Assembly (NCBI RefSeq): GCF_025506335.1
Contig: NZ_JANZYO010000003.1
Coordinates: forward strand, 533,630 to 597,629
Source of the DNA: Mumia quercus
GTDB lineage: Bacteria > Actinomycetota > Actinomycetes > Propionibacteriales > Nocardioidaceae
DNA: 64,000 nt
Direction: 5' to 3'
Shown: positions 21,977-30,988 of the stretch, one piece after another
How the letters are laid out: every line of letters begins with the position of its first letter
Numbering within the stretch: position 1 is the first letter of the stretch
Position numbers and translations under genes: made by a program
Notes under the pieces: model-generated
Seen by the model: the letters and a program-made list of their open reading frames with translations, nothing else
Database searches by the model: none
What the model was told of the DNA's origin: nothing

Positions 21977-22299
21977 GCCGCGCCTACCTGGCGGTCGAGC
22001 CCGCAGCGTTGCGGCGGCTGGCGGACGAGGGCAGCCTGCCCGCCGACGCGTACGAGGGCGTGGTGGCGGCCAGCGACGACGAGCAGGACGAGTACGACGC
22101 GATGGCCGTGGCGGGCGAGATCGCCGAGGAGCGCTGGGGCACGGTCGTCGTGCTCGCCACCGAGGCTCTGGGAGGGCCCGGCGGCGAGGTGAGCGGTCCG
22201 CTGGCGCTGCGTGACGTGGAGGCGATCCACGTCGGCGAGGAGCTCGCCTGGTACGCGACGCAGGAGCTCGACGACGTGATCACCGCGCTCGCGACGTGA
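21973..22299 (+). CDS. Small conserved actinobacterial protein (DUF6912-like)
   Basis: 108 residues, ATG overlapping the preceding stop. Sequence MSRAYLAVEPAALRRLADEGSL followed by an acidic EQDEYDAMAVAGEIAEERW and a C-terminal HVGEELAWYATQELDDVI. It resembles small acidic actinobacterial proteins annotated DUF6912; function unknown. Soluble, no signal peptide. Coupled to the acyltransferase before it and glycerate kinase after it. Confidence 0.7.
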   Translation: MSRAYLAVEPAALRRLADEGSLPADAYEGVVAASDDEQDEYDAMAVAGEIAEERWGTVVVLATEALGGPGGEVSGPLALRDVEAIHVGEELAWYATQELDDVITALAT

Positions 22300-22361
22300 C
22301 CGCGTCGCGTCGGTCCGTGAGTGGTCACCGCGACCCGTCCCGTGACCACCCACGCACCAAC

Positions 22362-23465
22362 GTGACCCGGGTGCTCGTGGCGCCGGACAAGTTCAAGGGC
22401 TCTGCCGACGCGGCCGAGGTCGCCTCCGCCCTGGCCCGCGGACTCCGTACGGCCGGTGCCGAGGTCGTCGAGCTGCCGGTGGCCGACGGTGGCGACGGGA
22501 CGGTGGCCGCCGCGCTCGCCGCGGGGTGGGAGCCGGTGGCCGTGACCGTCAGCGGGCCGACCGGTGAGCCGGTCGAGACGACGTACGCCCGACGCGGGGC
22601 GGAGGCCGTCGTCGAGATGGCGGACGCCTGCGGGATGCGCCGCCTTCCTGGGGCGCTCGCGCCGATGACGGCGACCTCGCGTGGGCTCGGTGAGGTCGTC
22701 GCGGCTGCTGTCGCCGACGGTGCCACCCGCATCGTCGTCGGCATCGGCGGGAGCGCGTCGACCGACGGTGGTGCCGGGATGCTCAGCGCGCTCGGCGCCC
22801 GTGCGCTCGACGGACACGGCGTGCCGGTCCCTGACGGCGGCGAAGGGCTCGCACACGTCGCGGCACTGGACCTCACCGGCCTGTCGCTGGAGGGGGTGGC
22901 GATCGAGGTCGCCTGCGACGTGGACAACCCGCTGACCGGTCCCGACGGCGCCGCGGCGGTCTACGGCCCGCAGAAGGGCGCCGACGCCGACCAGGTCCCG
23001 ATGCTGGACACGGCCTTGGCCCGGTGGGCGGACGTCGTCGCGGCGACGACCGGACGCGACCTGCGGGACGTCCCGGGAGCCGGCGCTGCCGGTGGCGTGG
23101 GTTTCGCGATGGTCGCGCTCCTCGGGGCTCGGCTGCGGTCCGGCGCTGATCTCGTCCTCGACCTCGTGGGCCTCGACACGCTCCTGGAGGAGGTCGACCT
23201 CGTCGTCACCGGCGAAGGCTCGCTCGACGCGCAGACGTTGCGGGGCAAGGGACCCGCGGTTCTTGCCGCGCGCGCCCGCCGGCACGGGGTGCCGGCCGTC
23301 GTGGTGTGCGGGCGGAGCACCCTGACGAGGCGGCAGGCGCGGGCGGCCGGCTTCGCGGAGGTGTACGCCCTGACCGACGTCGAGCCCGACGTCGCCCGGT
23401 GTATGGCCGACGTGTCGGCGCTGCTGGAGAGCACGGGACGCGCCGTGGGCGCGCGCTTCCTCTAG
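22362..23465 (+). CDS. Glycerate kinase (GckA/GarK type)
   Basis: 367 residues from the GTG at 22362 (MTRVLVAPDKFKGSADA). Glycerate kinase type 1 family: PDKFKGS at the N-terminus, DGGDGT near 42, GSASTDGGAGML near 128-139 and TGEGSLDAQTLRGKGP near 283-298, the last typical of the ATP-binding region. Phosphorylates glycerate in serine/glyoxylate metabolism. A GTG at 22296 overlapping the previous stop is an alternative but adds 22 residues without family similarity. Confidence 0.9.
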   Translation: MTRVLVAPDKFKGSADAAEVASALARGLRTAGAEVVELPVADGGDGTVAAALAAGWEPVAVTVSGPTGEPVETTYARRGAEAVVEMADACGMRRLPGALAPMTATSRGLGEVVAAAVADGATRIVVGIGGSASTDGGAGMLSALGARALDGHGVPVPDGGEGLAHVAALDLTGLSLEGVAIEVACDVDNPLTGPDGAAAVYGPQKGADADQVPMLDTALARWADVVAATTGRDLRDVPGAGAAGGVGFAMVALLGARLRSGADLVLDLVGLDTLLEEVDLVVTGEGSLDAQTLRGKGPAVLAARARRHGVPAVVVCGRSTLTRRQARAAGFAEVYALTDVEPDVARCMADVSALLESTGRAVGARFL

Positions 23466-23474
23466 ATTCGACTC
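23463..23474 (+). promoter_or_regulatory. -10 box TAGATT for a leaderless mRNA
   Basis: TAGATT at 23463-23468 begins in the glycerate kinase stop codon and ends six bases before the GTG at 23475. Confidence 0.4.
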
Positions 23475-24185
23475 GTGCAGGACCACGTCGTACGGCTCGT
23501 CGACCTGGCCGTCGGCGCGACCGTCGCCGTGGCGGCTCCTCTCGTCGTCGCGGCCCGTGCGGTGACACCCGGTGCGATCCGTGCCGGCCGTCACCTCGCG
23601 TACCCGCCGCTCGTGCCGCGCGAGATCGCGCCTGGCACGCTCGCGCGCGAGCTGGCGTTCCGTGGCCGGGCCGTCCGGATCCTCGCCCAGGTCGAGCTGG
23701 TCCGCCGAGCCAAGGCCGCCGTCCCCGTCGTCGTCGACGAGGTGCTCGACCAGGTCGACGTGACCCAGCTCGTCCTCAACCGTGTCGACCTCGCCCGTGT
23801 GGTCGTCACGGTGCTCGACGAGCTCAACCTCACCGCCGTCGTCACCGAGCGGGTCGACCTCGGCCACGTCGTCAGCACCGCGCTCGACCAGCTCGACCTG
23901 ACCCAGGTCGTGCTCGACCGCGTCGACCTCCACCGCGTCGTCACCCACGTGCTCGACGGGCTCGACCTGACGGAGCTGGTGCGGGAGCGGGTCGACCTCG
24001 ACGCGCTGGCCAACGAGGTCATCGACGACGTCGACCTCCCGGAGATCATCCGCGACTCCTCCAGCGGCGTCGCCGCGGACCTGGTCGTCGAGGCGCGTAC
24101 GGGTGCCGCGTCGGCCGACGAGGTCGTCGCCCGTGCCGTCGACCGCGTGCTCGTGTGGCGCCGCCGTGGCGGGAGGTCGCAGTGA
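23475..24185 (+). CDS. Protein with 23-residue tandem repeats, unknown function
   Basis: 236 residues. N-terminal hydrophobic segment (about 8-30, DLAVGATVAVAAPLVVAARAV) suggests membrane association. Residues 92-183 are four exact-length 23-residue repeats with alternating units of the type (L/V)(D/N)(L/V)T.(V/L)V..RVDL..VV, and a degenerate fifth copy follows to about 206. The regular aliphatic-Asp-Leu pattern suggests a solenoid or amphipathic helix array. The C-terminus ends in a basic WRRRGGRSQ. It overlaps the RDD protein gene by four bases, so the two products probably act together in the membrane. Confidence 0.75.
   Translation: MQDHVVRLVDLAVGATVAVAAPLVVAARAVTPGAIRAGRHLAYPPLVPREIAPGTLARELAFRGRAVRILAQVELVRRAKAAVPVVVDEVLDQVDVTQLVLNRVDLARVVVTVLDELNLTAVVTERVDLGHVVSTALDQLDLTQVVLDRVDLHRVVTHVLDGLDLTELVRERVDLDALANEVIDDVDLPEIIRDSSSGVAADLVVEARTGAASADEVVARAVDRVLVWRRRGGRSQ
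23748..24023 (+). repeat. Four tandem 69-bp coding repeats
   Basis: Encodes residues 92-114, 115-137, 138-160 and 161-183 of the preceding protein; each unit is exactly 23 codons, with conserved RVDL in its centre. The DNA copies are diverged but in strict register. Confidence 0.8.
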
Positions 24186-24667
24186 CCGGGGCCTCGCGCG
24201 CGCACCCCGTCGGCCCCGGCGGGCATCTGCAAGGACGCCCCGCCGGGGTCGTGACCCGGACCATCGCGGGCGCGCTGGACTACGCGGTCGTGGGCCTGTG
24301 GGCGGCGAGCGCGTACGTCGGTGTCGCCGCCCTGAGCTTCCTCGCGAACCCGGTCCAGTGGCAGTGGCCGCGCTGGACCTTCGGCGCGCTGCTCGTGCTG
24401 GGGGCCCTGTCGATGGTGGCCTACCTGACCTCGACGTGGGCGACCAGCGGCAAGACGCTCGGTGGCCAGGTCATGGGGACGCGCGTCCTCCACGACGGGA
24501 AGCGGGTGCACGTCGCGCGGGCCCTCGCGAGGGCGCTCGTGGTCGTGGTGTTCCCGATCGGGTTGTTCTGGTCGGCTGTCGACGCCCGGTCACGCTCCGT
24601 GCAGGACCTCCTGACCGGGACGTCGGTGGTCTACTCCTGGCGGAGCGAGGTCGGGAACGGCTCCTGA
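24182..24667 (+). CDS. RDD-family membrane protein
   Basis: 161 residues from GTG overlapping the previous stop. RDD domain: RTIAGALDYAVVGLWAASAY (Arg and Asp in the first membrane helix), second helix at about 55-80, then TSGKTLGGQVMGTRVL and a third helix near 118-135, ending DARSRSVQDLLTGTSVVY. RDD proteins are small transport-related membrane proteins of mostly unknown cargo. Ends six bases before the convergent DUF2505 gene. Confidence 0.85.
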   Translation: MTGASRAHPVGPGGHLQGRPAGVVTRTIAGALDYAVVGLWAASAYVGVAALSFLANPVQWQWPRWTFGALLVLGALSMVAYLTSTWATSGKTLGGQVMGTRVLHDGKRVHVARALARALVVVVFPIGLFWSAVDARSRSVQDLLTGTSVVYSWRSEVGNGS

Positions 24668-24672
24668 CCGGC

Positions 24673-25167
24673 TCAGCCTGCCGCGAACCGCGCCCTGCCG
24701 GCCTCGGACTCCACCCGGATCGCCGCGACGACCGCCTTGGCGACCTCGGGCTCGATCTTGCGGCCGATCAGCGGGATCTTGACCTTCAGGTCGCCGTCGA
24801 CCACGAGCTGAGACCCCGAGGCGGTGGGGATGATCGCCAGCGTGCCGTCCATCGACGCGGGCTGCCCCTTGATGGTGAGCTTCACCGTGCCAGTACGCGA
24901 GCCGTCGGCTGCCGACGGGCCCCAGAGCTCGACCTGGCGGACGTCGACGGTGTCCCCGGTCAGCTTCTTGACGAAGTCGGGCATCTCGGCCGGCATCGTC
25001 CGGTCGATCTGGATGCGGACGCCGGTGCCGTCCTCCTCGACCGTGACCTCGTATGCGGTCGCGTACATCTTCTCGCACACCTCGGCTCGGAAGTCGTCGT
25101 CGCTGATGATCCCGAAGACCTGGTCAGGGGTGGCGCCGGGGTAGTCGGCAGTCTCGTGCAACCTCAT
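24673..25167 (-). CDS. DUF2505 family protein
   Basis: 164 residues. Begins MRLHETADYPGATPDQVFGII; an SRPBCC/START-like lipid-binding fold is known for DUF2505. Conserved pieces here include YEVTVEEDGTGVRIQIDRTMP and DGDLKVKIPLIGRKIEPEVAKAV. Probably binds a hydrophobic ligand; ligand unknown. Start chosen at the ATG six bases after GATGAT on this strand; the long open frame that continues upstream is antisense to the dehydrogenase gene and not coding. Confidence 0.85.
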   Translation of the reverse strand: MRLHETADYPGATPDQVFGIISDDDFRAEVCEKMYATAYEVTVEEDGTGVRIQIDRTMPAEMPDFVKKLTGDTVDVRQVELWGPSAADGSRTGTVKLTIKGQPASMDGTLAIIPTASGSQLVVDGDLKVKIPLIGRKIEPEVAKAVVAAIRVESEAGRARFAAG

Positions 25168-25238
25168 CGGGACATCATCGCAGGAGGCCTTCCGAAGGCG
25201 GCCAAGTAGTGTGCAGAGAGTCACAACGATGTGCACCG

Positions 25239-25254
25239 AAGGAGTCCGATCTTG
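25239..25254 (+). promoter_or_regulatory. Ribosome-binding site deciding a TTG start
   Basis: AAGGAG at 25239-25244, then seven bases, then TTG at 25252. The GTG at 25258 would be 13 bases away and the GTG at 25231 lies before the site. Confidence 0.55.
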
Positions 25255-28200
25255 TCCGTGGAGGAAGGCGACCTGCCCCCCGACGTCACCGACGCGCTGG
25301 TGGAGGCCTACTACCAGCACGTCCCTGCCGAGGAGCGCAAGGAACGACCGCCGGAGGCGCTGAGGGGTGCGGCCATGAGCCACGCCCGGCTCGCCGCCGT
25401 GAGAGCGCCGGGGGAGACCCTGCTGAAGGTGTGGCAGCCGGAGGCCCGCACCGACGGGTGGGATGCGCGGGGGCACCTGGTCATCCAGGTCGTCACCGAC
25501 GACCGCGCGTTCCTCGTCGACTCGACGATCGGTTTCCTGACGAGGGAAGGCTTCGGGGTCGACTGGCTGGTCCACCCGCAGCTCGACGTGGTCCGCAACG
25601 GCGCGGGCCGCCTGGAGTCTGTCGGGATCGCCGGAGGCGCCTCGGCGCCCGACTCCATACGCGAGTCGTGGATGTACCTCGAGATCGACCGCAGCGACCG
25701 TCCCGACGTGGAGGACGAGATCGCGACCGGGCTGCGACGGGTCCTGCACGACGTCGAGCTCGCCAACGACGACTGGGAGCCGATGCGCTCGCGTGCCCGC
25801 GAGATCGTCGCCGAGCTGCGCTCGATGCCGCCGGTCGGCATCTCGCCCGACGAGGCGGCCGAGGCCGCGCTGCTGCTGTCGTGGCTCGCGGACGACAACT
25901 TCACGTTCCTCGGCTACCGCGAGTACGACCTCGAGGGCGGACCCGGCGAGGAGCAGCTGCGCCCCGTGCCCGCCAGCGGCCTCGGCATCCTCCGCAAGGC
26001 GCGGGGGGAGAGCGCGTCGTTCAACCGGCTCCCTCCGCGCTCGCGCGCGCGTGCGCGGGAGAAGACGGTGCTGGTCATCACCAAGGCGAACTCGCGCTCG
26101 ACCGTCCACCGCACGAGCTATCTCGACTACATCGGCATCAAGTCGTTCAACGCCGAGGGCGAGGTCGTGGGCGAGCGCCGGTTCCTCGGTCTGCTCGCGT
26201 CGTCGGCCTACACCGGCAGCATCACCCGCATCCCGATCCTCGACCGCAAGGTCGACGCGGTCATCTCCGGGCTCGGGTACGACGGCGACAGCCACGCGGC
26301 CAAGGAGATCCTCGACCTTCTCGAGACGTATCCGCGCGACGAGCTCTTCCAGATCCCGGTCGAAGGGCTCGCGGAGATCGCCGAGGCGCTGATCCACCTC
26401 CAGGAGCGCCGGCACGTCCAGCTCTTCGTGCGGCGAGACCCGTACGACCGGTTCCTGTCCTGCCTGGTCTACCTGCCGCGCGACCGCTACACGACCGACG
26501 TCCGGCTCACCATCGAGCAGCTGGTGGCCGAGCGGGTCGGCGGTGAGCCGACGATCGACTACGGCGTGTGGGTGAGCGAGTCGCAGCTGGCACGCGTCCA
26601 CCTCGTCGTCCGGCCCCGCCCCGGTGAGGAGCTCGGCACGCTCGAGCCGGCCGAGCTGCAGACCGAGGTTGCCGCCGCCATCCGTTCGTGGGAGGACGCG
26701 CTGGCCGAGGCGGTGGACCGCCGGTTCGGGGACGCGAGCACCACGTCCGTGCTGGACGGGTTCCGCGACGCGTTCCCCGCCGCGTACAAGGAGGGCGTCG
26801 CCGCCGACGACGCCGTCGACGACGTGCTCGCCGCGCGTACCCTGCTGGCCGGCGAGGACAAGATCGTCGTCAACGTCGAGCCGGACCCGCGCGAGAACGA
26901 CCCGCACGGCCTCCGCGTCCGGCTGTACTCCCGCGAGCCTGCCGCGCTCACGGACCTGCTCCCTGCGTTCGCCTCGCACGGCGTCGACATCATCGACGAG
27001 CGCCCGTACGAGCTGGCGACCGACGAGCCGGTCTGGGTGTACTGGTTCCGGGCGCGCTCGCACGTCCTCACCGACGAGGCCGGTCGTGCACGCCTGACCG
27101 AGGCCTTCGCCGCGTGCTGGGACGGTCGTGCCGAGGTCGACGGGTTCAACCGCCTCGTGCTGGGCGCCGACCTCGACTGGCGTCAGGCCGTCGTGCTGCG
27201 GGCGTACGCCCGGTACCTGCAGCAGGCGGGGACGCCTTTCAGTCTGGAGTCGATCCAGGCGGTGCTGCTGGCCGAGGCAGGTGTCGTCCGGCGTCTCCTC
27301 GACCTCTTCCAGACGCGGTTCGACCCGGCGGTCGACGACACGCGTCGCGAGGCGCTGACCGAGGAGGTCGAGGCCCACCTGCGCGAGCTGCTCGAGGCGG
27401 TCGAAGGTCTCGACGCCGACCGCGTCCTGCGGTCGTACCGGACGCTGGTGCGTGCCACGGTGCGGACCAGCTTCTACCAGCGGGGAGCCGACGGCCGACC
27501 GCGGTCGTACGTGTCGTTCAAGCTCTCGCCGCGCGACATCGCCGACCTCCCCGAGCCCAGGCCCGCGTACGAGATCTTCTGCTACTCGCCGAGGGTCGAG
27601 GGCGTGCACCTGCGCTTCGGCTCGGTCGCGCGCGGCGGCCTGCGCTGGTCGGACCGGCGCGACGACTTCCGTACGGAGATCCTCGGCCTGGTCAAGGCGC
27701 AGATGGTGAAGAACGCCGTCATCGTGCCCGTCGGTGCGAAGGGCGGCTTCTACTGCAAGCAGCTGCCCGACGCGAGCGACCGCGAGGCGTGGCTCGCCGA
27801 GGGGGTCGCCTGCTACAAGACGTTCATCTCGTCGATGCTCGACCTGACCGACAACCGTGTCGGGGGACAGGCCGTGCCGCCGCCGGACGTCGTCCGGCAC
27901 GACGGTGACGACACGTACCTCGTCGTCGCCGCCGACAAGGGGACGGCGACCTTCTCCGACATCGCCAACCAGATCGCGGCCGACTACGGCTACTGGCTGG
28001 GCGACGCGTTCGCGTCCGGCGGCTCGGCCGGGTACGACCACAAGGCGATGGGCATCACGGCGCGCGGCGCGTGGGTCTCGGTCCAGCGGCACTTCCGCGA
28101 GATGGGGATCGACTGCCAGAACGAGGACTTCACCTGCGTCGGCATCGGCGACATGTCCGGTGACGTCTTCGGCAACGGGATGCTCCTTTCGAAGCACACG

Positions 28201-30027
28201 CGTCTGGTCGCGGCGTTCGACCACCGGCACATCTTCGTCGACCCCGACCCCGACGCCGCTCGGTCGTACGAGGAGCGTCAGCGGCTCTTCGCGCTGCCGC
28301 GCTCGAGCTGGGCGGACTACGACGCGAGCCTCATCTCGGAGGGCGGTGGGGTCTTCCCCCGTACGGCGAAGTCGGTGCCGATCAGCCCGCAGATGCGCGA
28401 GGCGCTCGGCATCGACGAGGACGTGTCGTCGATGAGCCCGCCGGAGCTGCTGCGCGCGATCCTGCTGGCGCCCGTCGACCTGCTCTGGAACGGCGGGATC
28501 GGCACCTACGTGAAGGCGTCGTCGGAGTCGCACGCCGACGTCGGCGACAAGGCCAACAACGCCATCCGCGTCAACGGTGACCAGCTGCGGTGCAAGTGCG
28601 TGGGCGAGGGAGGCAACCTCGGCCTGACGCAGCTCGGGCGCATCGAGTACGCCCTGGCGGGAGGTCGGATCAACACCGACTTCATCGACAACTCCGCAGG
28701 TGTCGACACCAGTGACCACGAGGTCAACATCAAGATCCTGCTCAACCTGGTGACAGCCCGCGGCGACCTCACGGTCGAGGAGCGGGACAAGCTCCTCGCG
28801 TCGATGACCGACGAGGTGGCCCAGCTGGTCCTGGACGACAACTACGACCAGAACGTGTCGCTCGCAGGCTCGGTCGACGCGGCCGTCAGCCTCCTCCACG
28901 CGCACGCCAGCTGGGTCTCCCGGCTGGAGCGTGGCGGCTACCTGGACCGTGCGCTGGAGTTCCTGCCGGCGGCGAACCAGATCGCGGACCGTCGCGCCCA
29001 AGGGGTCGGGATGACGGCACCAGAGCTGGCGGTGCTGCTCGCCTACACCAAGATCGTGCTCGAGCAGGAGCTCCTGGGCTCCGACATCGCCGACGACCCG
29101 TACTACAAGGCGCACCTTTTCGGGTACTTCCCGAGCGCCCTGCGCCAGCAGTACCGGGCCGACATGCTGGAGCACCCGCTGCGCCGCGAGATCGTCGTGA
29201 CGTCGATCGTGAACGAGATGGTGAACCGCGCTGGCATCTCGTACTTCCACCGGCTGTCGGGGGAGACGGGCGCCTCGGCAGCCGACCTCGCCCGGGCGCG
29301 CTCCATCGCCGGCGAGATCTGCGGCGAAGGCGCCCTGCTGGAGCGGGCGAGCCTGCTCGACAACGTGGTGCCTGCCGATGTCCAGGAGGTCATGCGCAGC
29401 GCAGTGCAGGCGCTCGTCGAGCGGATGTCGCGCTGGCTGATCAACCACCGCCGGTACGCCGACGTCGAGGGGAGCGTCGACTACTTCGGTACGACGGTGC
29501 AGAGCCTGCTGCGCGACCTCCCGAGCCTGATGGTCGGCCGTGAGCACGCTCTGTGGCGTGGCCGCGCCGACGCGCTCTGCGAGGCGGCGGTCTCCACCGA
29601 GGACGCGGAGACGTTCGCGGCGCTCGGCCCGGCGTACGGGGCGATCGAGATGGCGGACATCGCCCTGTCGACCGGCACCGAGGCCGCCACCGTGGCGCAG
29701 GTGTTCTTCGAGCTCGGCGAGCAGCTCGGGCTGGACCGTCTGGCGCACCGGATCCAGGCGCTCCCGCGCGACGACCGGTGGCGTTCGATGGCCCGCGCGG
29801 CGCTGCGCGACGACCTGCTCGGGGTCCAGGGCCAGCTCGCGCGCAAGGTGCTCAGCTCCACCGACCCCGACCTGTCCGCGCACGAGCGCGTGGAGGCATG
29901 GGGAGCGTCGGAGGCGTCGGTGCTCGAGCGCGCGGAGGAGACCCTCGAGGAGATCTGGGGCGAGGACACCCCCGACCTCGCGAGGCTCTCGGTCGGTCTG
30001 CGGGTGGTGCGCACCCTGCTGACCTGA
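25252..30027 (+). CDS. gdh: Large NAD-dependent glutamate dehydrogenase
   Basis: About 1591 residues, the size of the 180-kDa class (GDH-L) known from Streptomyces and mycobacteria. Converts glutamate and NAD to 2-oxoglutarate, ammonium and NADH. The N-terminal half holds the ACT-like regulatory modules (SRSTVHRTSYLDYIGIK region; VNVEPDPRENDPHGLRV), the catalytic part begins around residue 780 with RFGSVARGGLRWSDRRDDFR and VGAKGGFYCKQ (catalytic Lys near 830), and the dinucleotide-binding part carries GIGDMSGDVFGNGMLLS. C-terminal helical region follows. TTG start chosen by the ribosome-binding site. Confidence 0.95.
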   Translation: MSVEEGDLPPDVTDALVEAYYQHVPAEERKERPPEALRGAAMSHARLAAVRAPGETLLKVWQPEARTDGWDARGHLVIQVVTDDRAFLVDSTIGFLTREGFGVDWLVHPQLDVVRNGAGRLESVGIAGGASAPDSIRESWMYLEIDRSDRPDVEDEIATGLRRVLHDVELANDDWEPMRSRAREIVAELRSMPPVGISPDEAAEAALLLSWLADDNFTFLGYREYDLEGGPGEEQLRPVPASGLGILRKARGESASFNRLPPRSRARAREKTVLVITKANSRSTVHRTSYLDYIGIKSFNAEGEVVGERRFLGLLASSAYTGSITRIPILDRKVDAVISGLGYDGDSHAAKEILDLLETYPRDELFQIPVEGLAEIAEALIHLQERRHVQLFVRRDPYDRFLSCLVYLPRDRYTTDVRLTIEQLVAERVGGEPTIDYGVWVSESQLARVHLVVRPRPGEELGTLEPAELQTEVAAAIRSWEDALAEAVDRRFGDASTTSVLDGFRDAFPAAYKEGVAADDAVDDVLAARTLLAGEDKIVVNVEPDPRENDPHGLRVRLYSREPAALTDLLPAFASHGVDIIDERPYELATDEPVWVYWFRARSHVLTDEAGRARLTEAFAACWDGRAEVDGFNRLVLGADLDWRQAVVLRAYARYLQQAGTPFSLESIQAVLLAEAGVVRRLLDLFQTRFDPAVDDTRREALTEEVEAHLRELLEAVEGLDADRVLRSYRTLVRATVRTSFYQRGADGRPRSYVSFKLSPRDIADLPEPRPAYEIFCYSPRVEGVHLRFGSVARGGLRWSDRRDDFRTEILGLVKAQMVKNAVIVPVGAKGGFYCKQLPDASDREAWLAEGVACYKTFISSMLDLTDNRVGGQAVPPPDVVRHDGDDTYLVVAADKGTATFSDIANQIAADYGYWLGDAFASGGSAGYDHKAMGITARGAWVSVQRHFREMGIDCQNEDFTCVGIGDMSGDVFGNGMLLSKHTRLVAAFDHRHIFVDPDPDAARSYEERQRLFALPRSSWADYDASLISEGGGVFPRTAKSVPISPQMREALGIDEDVSSMSPPELLRAILLAPVDLLWNGGIGTYVKASSESHADVGDKANNAIRVNGDQLRCKCVGEGGNLGLTQLGRIEYALAGGRINTDFIDNSAGVDTSDHEVNIKILLNLVTARGDLTVEERDKLLASMTDEVAQLVLDDNYDQNVSLAGSVDAAVSLLHAHASWVSRLERGGYLDRALEFLPAANQIADRRAQGVGMTAPELAVLLAYTKIVLEQELLGSDIADDPYYKAHLFGYFPSALRQQYRADMLEHPLRREIVVTSIVNEMVNRAGISYFHRLSGETGASAADLARARSIAGEICGEGALLERASLLDNVVPADVQEVMRSAVQALVERMSRWLINHRRYADVEGSVDYFGTTVQSLLRDLPSLMVGREHALWRGRADALCEAAVSTEDAETFAALGPAYGAIEMADIALSTGTEAATVAQVFFELGEQLGLDRLAHRIQALPRDDRWRSMARAALRDDLLGVQGQLARKVLSSTDPDLSAHERVEAWGASEASVLERAEETLEEIWGEDTPDLARLSVGLRVVRTLLT

Positions 30028-30085
30028 GGTCTGCGGCGGCCGCGATCTGCCGGTGCGTGAGCTGGGACTCGGAGATGATGTGCCC

Positions 30086-30988
30086 ATGGGTCTGAGAGTC
30101 GAGGCGCACGGCCTCGAAAAGACGTACGGGGACATCCGAGCGGTCGACGGGATCACCTTCACCGTGGAGCCCGGGGAGTTCTTCGGACTCCTCGGGCCCA
30201 ACGGTGCAGGGAAGACGACGGCACTGGAGATCCTGGAGGGTCTGCGCCGGCCGGACGCGGGTCGCGCGCTCGTCGACGGCGTCGACCCGGCGGAGCGCGA
30301 CCCGCGGATTCTCATGCGGATGGGGGTGCAGCTGCAGTCGTCGGCGTTCTTCGAGAAGCTCACCGCCCGAGAGCAGCTCGACACCTTCGGGGCGTTGTAC
30401 GGTGCCCCCTCCGCCCGTACGGACGAGCTGCTGGAGCTCGTCGGACTGACGGACCACGCGGCCGTCCTCGCCGAGAACCTCTCCGGTGGCCAGAAGCAGC
30501 GGCTGTCGATCGCGTGCGCACTCGTCAACGACCCTGACCTGGTCTTCCTGGACGAGCCGACCGCTGCACTCGACCCCCAGGCACGACGCAACCTGTGGGA
30601 CGTCCTCGACCGCCTCAACGACTCAGGGCGCACGGTCGTCCTCACGACGCACTACATGGAGGAGGCCGAGCTCCTCTGCGACCGGGTCGCGATCATGGAC
30701 CGGGGCAAGATCTTGGCGATCGACACGCCGGCGTCGCTCGCCCAGGCGCTCGACCTGCCGGTGACGATCGGTCTGGCTGCCGGTGCCCTGACCCTGGACG
30801 ACGCTGCTTCCCTCCCGGGTGTCGAGTCCGCCGCGCTCGAGCAGACCGGCATCAAGGTCCTCACGCGGCATCCCTCAGAGGTCCTGACGGCGCTGGCCGC
30901 GCGCGACGCCCTCGACGGGCTCTCCGTACGGAGCGGGTCCCTGGAGGACGTCTTCCTCCGCCTGACGGGCCGGGAGTACCGCGCATGA
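30086..30988 (+). CDS. ABC-2 type exporter ATPase
   Basis: 300 residues. Walker A GPNGAGKTT at 37-45, signature LSGGQKQR at 132-139, Walker B DLVFLDEPTAALD at 151-163 and the switch His in TTHYMEEAE. DrrA/CcmA-like group, with a C-terminal extension (VLTRHPSEVLTALAARDAL). Start ATG at 30086 fits the family N-terminus; GTG codons at 30053 and 30080 are possible. Energises the permease encoded next, overlapping by four bases. Substrate not predictable. Confidence 0.9.
   Translation: MGLRVEAHGLEKTYGDIRAVDGITFTVEPGEFFGLLGPNGAGKTTALEILEGLRRPDAGRALVDGVDPAERDPRILMRMGVQLQSSAFFEKLTAREQLDTFGALYGAPSARTDELLELVGLTDHAAVLAENLSGGQKQRLSIACALVNDPDLVFLDEPTAALDPQARRNLWDVLDRLNDSGRTVVLTTHYMEEAELLCDRVAIMDRGKILAIDTPASLAQALDLPVTIGLAAGALTLDDAASLPGVESAALEQTGIKVLTRHPSEVLTALAARDALDGLSVRSGSLEDVFLRLTGREYRA

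Noticed and set aside
25168..30645. Long minus-strand reading continuing from the DUF2505 gene (1990 codons in all)
   Set aside because: Only 24673-25167 looks like a protein; the rest mirrors the glutamate dehydrogenase and ABC genes.
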